From NCBI GenBank assembly GCA_963930645.1, contig CAWVNO010000536.1:1-64000 (forward strand): DNA of 64,000 bases, written 5' to 3'. A model generated the notes under the pieces. It made no database searches and was not told the DNA's origin. It saw only the letters and a program-made list of their open reading frames with translations. The position numbers and the translations under genes are program-made. Shown in pieces: positions 58,001-64,000 of this stretch. Numbering within the stretch: the first letter of the stretch is position 1; each line of letters begins with the position of its first letter. Origin of the DNA: Salticus scenicus (taxonomy: Eukaryota > Arthropoda > Arachnida > Araneae > Salticidae).

Positions 58001-58589
58001 TGTTGGTGAGAAATAAACTCAAAATGACATTCTTTCAATAATTACAAAAACTTTCATTTTCATATTATTCTAAAAACATTTCATTGACTCTTTTATTTTC
58101 TTCATGCATATATACGTCTACATTGTGACGACGCTATGACGCATTTGTTTTCTGATTGGCCGTCTGTGTTTCTGTGTACATGTAATAATGTATTTTTCGT
58201 TTTTTTTTCTCCTTCTTCGATGTTCTGTTTTTTCATAATAAAAAAAGATGTGATTAAAAGGATAATACGTGGGTTCATTTTAATTCCCACAAAACAAAGC
58301 AACATAAAATAATATATAATTTCCTAATACATAAACCAAGCTAAATGAGGCTGGTTTAATTAAATTGAAACATCATTATTTATATATTTGAAATTATCTT
58401 TTGAACAGCTTAGCAGAAAAGATGTTTATAAAAGAAAATAGAAATTGGTTCTTCTTTTCATACATGGAATAAATACTTCTGGTTCTGCAAGCCTCATGGG
58501 ATACTCATATACAGGGTGAGTGCATTTTACTTACCATATAAATCTTGAATTTAAATATTTGATAAAAGTTTCTTCTGTGAATTCTATTA
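58001..58589 (+). repeat. 3' LTR of the Copia element
   Basis: Begins TGTTGGTGAG immediately after the polypurine tract. By eye identical to the 5' LTR except for the T-run. Confidence 0.88.
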
Positions 58590-59088
58590 GACTGAACCAT
58601 GAATCTGATTCTATATGAAAAATGAACTATTATTCTTTATTTGATATACTTCACTCGTAAAAAATGTACAATATTGCTAATTCGAAAATCTTCTAAATGT
58701 GAGTTGAAATAATATTATGTGGTTGTTTATACAACGCTCCTGAATAAGTCGTCATCTATATAATACGTGAAATCAAGAGAAAGATGTGTTTAAGATTTGT
58801 CGATCTCATATTCTGATATGTTGTCTTGATATTCTGCAAGTCTGTCATTAAATTCCAGTATATAAGTAATTTAAATCTGAATCTATTTTATGTGTGTATC
58901 GTACATTTACTTCAAGCATCCGGGAAATACAGGAGAGAGGTGAGTTAGCTTTTCTTAATATTATGCATGCTAAAACTTAGTTTCGTTTTAGTAAAATGTT
59001 TTTGATGCAGCTCAATTCTTTATGCATGAGTCTAGTTATAATTAATCAACATGTTTTTGGTCCGTCTTAGAGCCATGAGCTATCGATG

Positions 59089-59091
<3 letters not shown>

Positions 59092-59135
<44 letters not shown>
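59092..59135. repeat. (TA)n microsatellite in the BEL leader
   Basis: A pure TA run between the 5' LTR and the BEL ORF. Confidence 0.9.
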
Positions 59136-59141
<6 letters not shown>

Positions 59142-59279
59142 ATATATTTAATATGTATTTGATATTCTTATTCTTATTCGTAATCATTTGTTCTTAAAAT
59201 GATTTATTTTTGTTCTTGAATGTTTGTTCTGTAATTCGAAGGCCTATAGTTATATGTATTTAAACTTATATATTCTAAA

Positions 59280-62200
59280 ATGCCGAAATTATCTAAGCAA
59301 GTTTTATTATTTGAAAATTTATGTAAGGAAATCGATAGTTTTAGAGATAGAGTAAAGGGGTGTAGTAAAGATGAACAATCTAAGGTTAAATTATTAAAAA
59401 CCAAAGTTCAATCGTATGATCATGAAATCGCGGCAATATTTAAAAAATTATCCGCTAAAGAGAATGAGGATTATATGGATATGTATTTGAGATATAAGGG
59501 AGTGGTTTTTGATTTACTGGTGGAGTTAGAGGACAAAACAGAAGTAAACGCGTGCGATTCAGATACTCACGCGGAAAATAAAGATGAGAAAAATGGAAAA
59601 TCGTCTCTTATTAAATTACCGAAATTTGATCTTCCGCGATTTTTTGGTGAAACCGAAAATTGGATTTCTTTTAAAGAAATTTTTAATTCGACAATTCTAC
59701 AGAATAATCAATTATCCAAAATTGAAAAACTGCAATATTTACATTCTTCAGTGCGCGGAAACGCAGCTAAATTAATTCGAGGATTCGCTCTAAAAGAGGA
59801 AAATTTAGATCAATGTTGGGAAATATTAAATGAAAGATATGAAAATAAAAGACAATTAGCATTGAGTCAAATTAACAAAATATTTTCTATGAAAATTGTA
59901 AAAGCAAACAATGCTAAAACTTTACTTGAGTTATTAGATACTTGTAACGAAGCCGTCAGAAACTTAAAAACTTTGGGTTTAGATTCTAATGCGTTAAGCG
60001 ACTTAATTATAATAAAATTCATGATGGGGAAATTGGATGAATCGTTAAAACAGAGATGGGAATTAATGTTGGATAGTGATAAATTGCCTGATCTTGATCT
60101 TTTTAGGAAATTCGTTGAGCGCGAAGCGCGCGGTGTTGAAGAGATAAAATGTAAACAAGACGTAAAATTCACTAATTCGAAAAATATACATAATGTACTG
60201 AGTACAATTGTGAAAAGGGAAAATACGTGCATTCTTTGTAATGAGCATCATCCGCTATTTAAATGTCCGACATTTAATTCAAAACCGGTTAATGAAAGAT
60301 GGAAATTCGTTGAATTAAATAAATTATGTCAAAATTGTTTACGCCAAAATCATAGGCTGGAGAATTGTAGGATAGACATTAATTGTAAAAATTGTGCAGA
60401 AAAACATCATACCTTACTGCATGTTTATGGTAGAAATTCAAATTCTGAAAGGGCGAATCATGTATCGCCAGATATATCAGTTTCTAATAGTGCTCAGTTT
60501 TATTCTAGTAATGTTTTGTTATCTACAGCACTAATTAAGGTTAAATCGAATAAAGGAAAAATTATGCATTGTAAAGCTTTGATAGATAATGCTAGTCAAA
60601 ATTCATTAATTACTAAGGAATGTGCTAAGCGACTAAATTTGCCCTTACGGAGCACGTCGCATAGTATAATAGGGATTAATTGCGTTTTAGCAGAAACTGC
60701 TCTCAACGAAACAGAATTTAAATTCACTCCGCATTTTTCGTCGGAGTCATTTTCAGTCAGCGCTTTTATAGTTGATAGGGTTACCTCACCTCTCCCTAAT
60801 TTCCAACTACCGCAACATGATTGGCCACACATAAAGGGATTACAACTAGCTGATCCCAATTATTATGCTAGTGGTCCCATCGATATTCTTCTTGGGGCAG
60901 AAATAGTCGCCTCAATCTGCAATGGCAGTCCAATTCAAGGGCCAGCAGGAACTCCTACAGCATTCCCCACAAAGCTGGGTTACCTCCTTTCAGGACGAAT
61001 AAACAGTTTTCAATGTACAAATATCAGTTTAACGTGTCATATGACTGTTGATGATGATATCAACAACACTTTAAAACAATTTTTTGATACAGAATCAATT
61101 CCAAATGTAGAATCAAAAAAGATAGAAAATGATCCTGTGGAAAATATTTATTTCACAAAAACAAAAAAGGATACGCAGAGAAAATATGCAGTTCATCTAC
61201 CTTTTAAGCCAGATAAGGCACTAGGTGACAGTAAGTCAGGTGCTATTTCAAGATTTCTTTCCATTGAAAATAAATTTAAAAGTAATTCACGATTAAATGT
61301 GGAGTATTCGAATTTCATGAACGAATCTTTGGGTCATATGAAAAAATTAAATCAAAACAAATTTAGTGAAACGCCACATTATTATTTACCGCATCATGCT
61401 GTGGTAAATGCAAACTCTGAAACAACAAATTCGAAAGAATATCCCAATGATCCATTATCAGTCTATGAATTAAACAGTGTCACCCACGAAACAGCTTGTG
61501 CACCCATTGTTAACTTCTGTATCCGAGCAGCTCCTCCTATCCCACCTACCAATTCTATGCATCATTCCTGTCCCTCACTTGTGGGTTTAGTGCAAAATGC
61601 TCGCATGTCTGATTTAACCCTTTACGGTGCCAAAAAAGGTGTCGACAATGTTAATCATAATTCTGTATCAATACAAGGTGAAAAATGTGATAAAACTCTG
61701 TCCCTAGAACCAGTCTCTACTCTTAAATCATCTGATATTCCAATTAACTGTAAAAAATTATCTGCTTATGAGTCTAATGTTTTTATAGAGAAAAATCTGT
61801 CTGAAAATACTTCAATCATTGACTTTCCTGCGAATTCTCATTCACCTTTTTCAAGCTCTGTTAAAAGAGTACCGATTTCTGCGACTTTGAGTCCAAATCG
61901 TTTTATTGATATTCGAAAACACCTCCTGAGCTATAAAATTGAAAATACCCTAAAAAATGAAAATACGATGTTAAATAAGAAAAATCTCGCACTTCAGAAA
62001 ATTTTAGAGAATCAAGATTCCCCTACTAAAGACCTCCACATGCATAAAATACCACCCATGTACCCTCTACATTCAGTTGCAGTTCAGGAACAATCCTTTG
62101 ACAATACCCTTGTAGCAAGCTCTAAACCTCCACTCGCTCTGAATCTCCAAGAAAAACAGCAAATTTTGTTACCGGAATCCCACCACTTTACATCCTTATA

Positions 62201-62822
62201 CACCACACATTATCACTACTTAAGTGCTCATGCTGGATCTAATTTAATCTTATTTAGTCTGGTTCTTATTCGAAAAAACCTTTTGATCTCTCACGGGCGA
62301 TCCACTGTTAAACCAGTCATGAGACAATGCTTGGTTTATCTTTGTTTGGCAGTGAAGTCTATACTACCATTAAAATTGCCAGAAACCTCACTAACTTTCA
62401 TGTTTTTAAGTCTCTCTTCTAGGTGTAATTTTCTTATACAGACGAAAGCGAGATTTTGGAGCAGGTGGACTACTCAACATCTGCAGAGCCTCAACCAACA
62501 GCCAAAACAAGCAAATATGTCAAGCAACTTGTCATCCCTGTTCCAAGTATGTCGACTCCTGCCCCGGTGCCTTCCCCGCCCGCGCAGTATGTTGAAGCAA
62601 TCGGAGTGCGGGCGCCAGTACAGGAAACCAGACGGTCACGTGATGAAAGAGAACTTTTTTTTATTATTGTTATTATTACTTTTGCTCGCTCGAAAACATG
62701 TTCGTTTTCGGTCATTCAAGTCAAACCGTTCGGGTATTCATAATCTAATGAAATCATACCTGATAATTCTAATCTTATTCGTTAAATCAAGTCAAGCTTT
62801 TGATTTATTCGTAGTCTATTAA
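59280..62822 (+). CDS. BEL gag-protease with truncated RT and unrecognised C-terminal region
   Basis: 1,180 codons from an ATG at 59280. Residues ~110-250 match the DUF1759-type BEL gag (L-P-K-F-D-L-P-R-F-F-G). Cys/His-rich knuckles lie at 317-382 (C-I-L-C...C; C-Q-N-C...H...C; C-K-N-C...H-H). A DUF1758-type protease spans ~411-575, with D436 in A-L-I-D-N-A-S, where D-S/T-G-S is more usual. RT starts at ~636 (L-P-F-K-P-D-K-A-L-G) and stops after Y-Y-L-P-H-H-A-V-V at 701-709. From about residue 717 (61430) to the 3' LTR (62592) the frame stays open but resembles no BEL domain I know. The stop codon lies within the LTR. RT active site, RNase H and integrase are absent, so it cannot transpose alone. 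Confidence 0.75.
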   Translation: MPKLSKQVLLFENLCKEIDSFRDRVKGCSKDEQSKVKLLKTKVQSYDHEIAAIFKKLSAKENEDYMDMYLRYKGVVFDLLVELEDKTEVNACDSDTHAENKDEKNGKSSLIKLPKFDLPRFFGETENWISFKEIFNSTILQNNQLSKIEKLQYLHSSVRGNAAKLIRGFALKEENLDQCWEILNERYENKRQLALSQINKIFSMKIVKANNAKTLLELLDTCNEAVRNLKTLGLDSNALSDLIIIKFMMGKLDESLKQRWELMLDSDKLPDLDLFRKFVEREARGVEEIKCKQDVKFTNSKNIHNVLSTIVKRENTCILCNEHHPLFKCPTFNSKPVNERWKFVELNKLCQNCLRQNHRLENCRIDINCKNCAEKHHTLLHVYGRNSNSERANHVSPDISVSNSAQFYSSNVLLSTALIKVKSNKGKIMHCKALIDNASQNSLITKECAKRLNLPLRSTSHSIIGINCVLAETALNETEFKFTPHFSSESFSVSAFIVDRVTSPLPNFQLPQHDWPHIKGLQLADPNYYASGPIDILLGAEIVASICNGSPIQGPAGTPTAFPTKLGYLLSGRINSFQCTNISLTCHMTVDDDINNTLKQFFDTESIPNVESKKIENDPVENIYFTKTKKDTQRKYAVHLPFKPDKALGDSKSGAISRFLSIENKFKSNSRLNVEYSNFMNESLGHMKKLNQNKFSETPHYYLPHHAVVNANSETTNSKEYPNDPLSVYELNSVTHETACAPIVNFCIRAAPPIPPTNSMHHSCPSLVGLVQNARMSDLTLYGAKKGVDNVNHNSVSIQGEKCDKTLSLEPVSTLKSSDIPINCKKLSAYESNVFIEKNLSENTSIIDFPANSHSPFSSSVKRVPISATLSPNRFIDIRKHLLSYKIENTLKNENTMLNKKNLALQKILENQDSPTKDLHMHKIPPMYPLHSVAVQEQSFDNTLVASSKPPLALNLQEKQQILLPESHHFTSLYTTHYHYLSAHAGSNLILFSLVLIRKNLLISHGRSTVKPVMRQCLVYLCLAVKSILPLKLPETSLTFMFLSLSSRCNFLIQTKARFWSRWTTQHLQSLNQQPKQANMSSNLSSLFQVCRLLPRCLPRPRSMLKQSECGRQYRKPDGHVMKENFFLLLLLLLLLARKHVRFRSFKSNRSGIHNLMKSYLIILILFVKSSQAFDLFVVY

Positions 62823-63400
62823 AATCATGCTAAATCATGTATGATTATTCTGTATCGAACTTAATTCTCTTTTATTATGTTTTATGGATGCTATCAGTCG
62901 AAATAAAAAACATTCGTAAATTATAATCGAGTAATAATGACTGAACCATGAATCTGATTCTATATGAAAAATGAACTATTATTCTTTATTTGATATACTT
63001 CACTCGTAAAAAATGTACAATATTGCTAATTCGAAAATCTTCTAAATGTGAGTTGAAATAATATTATGTGGTTGTTTATACAACGCTCCTGAATAAGTCG
63101 TCATCTATATAATACGTGAAATCAAGAGAAAGATGTGTTTAAGATTTGTCGATCTCATATTCTGATATGTTGTCTTGATATTCTGCAAGTCTGTCATTAA
63201 ATTCCAGTATATAAGTAATTTAAATCTGAATCTATTTTATGTGTGTATCGTACATTTACTTCAAGCATCCGGGAAATACAGGAGAGAGGTGAGTTAGCTT
63301 TTCTTAATATTATGCATGCTAAAACTTAGTTTCGTTTTAGTAAAATGTTTTTGATGCAGCTCAATTCTTTATGCATGAGTCTAGTTATAATTAATCAACA
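62592..63400 (+). repeat. 3' LTR of the BEL element
   Basis: 809 bp, ttgaagcaatcgg...ttaatcaaca. It contains the uninterrupted version of the Copia target site (aataatgactgaaccatg at about 62933-62950). Confidence 0.85.
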
Positions 63401-63407
63401 GGCATTA

Positions 63408-63850
63408 ATAGGTCCTGTATAATTGGTTTGTGTACAGGGACACCCAAAAAATGACAATGTATTTTAGGATAGACATTTTTTGTCAATCACATTTAAATAA
63501 CTTTGAATTGTAAAAATCATAAAGAAATTGACATTTATTTTTAATATGCTAAGAAAATGTTTGTATAGAATATGCTTTTGTTAATCTTCATATTTACAGG
63601 TCTACACTAAAATATTCTGATAATTAAGGGCTGCAATTAGAATTTAAGGGCTACGTTTTCTTTTGTGTTAAGCATTTTTAACACTTTCTCAGAATGTTTA
63701 AGAATGATTAGGAATTCAATTAGTCTATCTGTATGCCTTTCAGTCCTTCTATCTGTCTGTCTGTTGTGTCATAATGTAGGCAAAGAGCATTGAAAGTTAT
63801 ACGATACAACAATTACGTACAGTTGGAAAGTGTTAATAATCAATGCGTTG
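63408..63850 (+). repeat. family I repeat, right part beyond the BEL insertion
   Basis: Continues the unit broken at 52801: ggtttgtgtacagggacaccc at about 63425, then a CTGTCTGTC-type stretch near 63745-63770. It ends near the tacagttggaaagtgtta block at 63820-63835. The last 150 bases of the window show nothing recognisable. Confidence 0.55.
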
Positions 63851-64000
63851 CTCAGGATTTTTCGTTCTTGTTTTATTTTTCGGGAAGGGGGGAATTGAAA
63901 TATAAGATGATTATTAACTAAATGTATTTACGGTTTTAATGATTAAAACAAAGATAGTTTATTTTGATTTGAACTGAATTGAAAAATAACTATTTTAAAA

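Larger units (their letters stand above)
53160..58589 (+). mobile_element. intact Ty1/Copia LTR retrotransposon
   Basis: Complete element inside the BEL 5' LTR, flanked by gact (53156-53159 and 58590-58593). The ~590-bp LTRs are identical except for one T in a T-run. Internal parts: primer-binding site, single gag-pol ORF (54081-57977), polypurine tract acgcagggg (57992-58000). It is very young, since the two LTRs show no substitutions by eye. Confidence 0.9.
52809..59051 (+). repeat. 5' LTR of the BEL element, split by Copia
   Basis: Left part 52809-53159 (351 bp) and right part 58594-59051 (458 bp) together equal the 809 bp of the 3' LTR. One substitution is seen near 52914 (ctctctcg versus ctcgctcg in the 3' LTR). 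A possible primer-binding site starting TGGTCCGTC lies at 59058, 6 bases inside the LTR; its tRNA was not identified. Confidence 0.85.
52809..63400 (+). mobile_element. BEL/Pao LTR retrotransposon, defective, with nested Copia
   Basis: Bounded by the direct repeat ggcatta (52802-52808 and 63401-63407), so it inserted into a family-I repeat. The 5' LTR is split by a Copia element. Once that is removed both LTRs are 809 bp and nearly identical. The interior has a gag-protease ORF but only the first ~70 residues of RT, and no RNase H or integrase. There is no purine-rich tract just upstream of the 3' LTR (that sequence is pyrimidine-rich, 62555-62590). Confidence 0.8.

Noticed and set aside
62456..62743. 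95-codon frame overlapping the end of the BEL ORF
   Set aside because: Its second half is LTR sequence. The first half (Pro/Thr/Ser-rich) may be the former true frame of this region but cannot be judged without a relative.
1..64000. Search for host exons, rRNA or a novel defence or metabolic gene cluster
   Set aside because: Every open frame over ~130 codons with recognisable content belongs to a retrotransposon, and no spliced-gene pattern could be supported by eye.

Overview
This is an AT-rich eukaryotic nuclear sequence made almost entirely of transposable elements (TEs) and their debris. I see no host protein-coding gene, rRNA or functional tRNA gene. Helitron ends, jockey-type LINE remnants, BEL/Pao, Copia and Ty3/Gypsy elements, tRNA-derived SINEs and many palindromic MITEs together suggest an arthropod, and I would guess an arachnid such as a spider. 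That placement is inference from TE content only.

Region by region. 1-5.3 kb: a Tc1/mariner-like 2.9-kb element with long inverted ends, then a broken jockey-type ORF1 on the minus strand. 5.7-11.8 kb: a dense, partly nested field of MITEs and SINE pieces, many with visible target-site duplications (TSDs). 11.9-17.4 kb (minus strand): a nearly intact Ty3/Gypsy retrotransposon with the rearranged domain order gag-PR-INT-RT-RNaseH (Gmr1-like), two apparent frameshift junctions and one internally deleted LTR. 17.6-30.3 kb: further DNA elements, a full SINE with an empty paralogous site, and copy 1 of a segmental duplication. 30.5-32.5 kb: two Helitrons fused head to tail. 37.7-45.1 kb: copy 2 of the duplication, split by a dead jockey-type LINE (39.6-41.6 kb) and a 126-bp minisatellite (41.9-43.4 kb). 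45.5-50.6 kb: MITEs, then a Gypsy element that has lost PR-RT-RNaseH and its 5' LTR.

51.1-63.9 kb is a nested stack. A repetitive element holds a 97-bp mini-Helitron and was later hit by a BEL/Pao element (52.8-63.4 kb). The BEL 5' LTR was then split by an intact Copia element (53.16-58.59 kb). The two BEL LTRs are both 809 bp once Copia is removed. The BEL coding region is intact through gag and protease, but its reverse transcriptase stops after the first ~70 residues and is followed by about 1.2 kb of open reading frame I cannot recognise.

The two intact retrotransposons (the INT-first Gypsy and the Copia) carry uninterrupted enzymes with all key catalytic residues visible, so they are young. 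Everything else is non-autonomous or broken. The TSDs and the two copies of the duplication let one order several insertions directly from this window.
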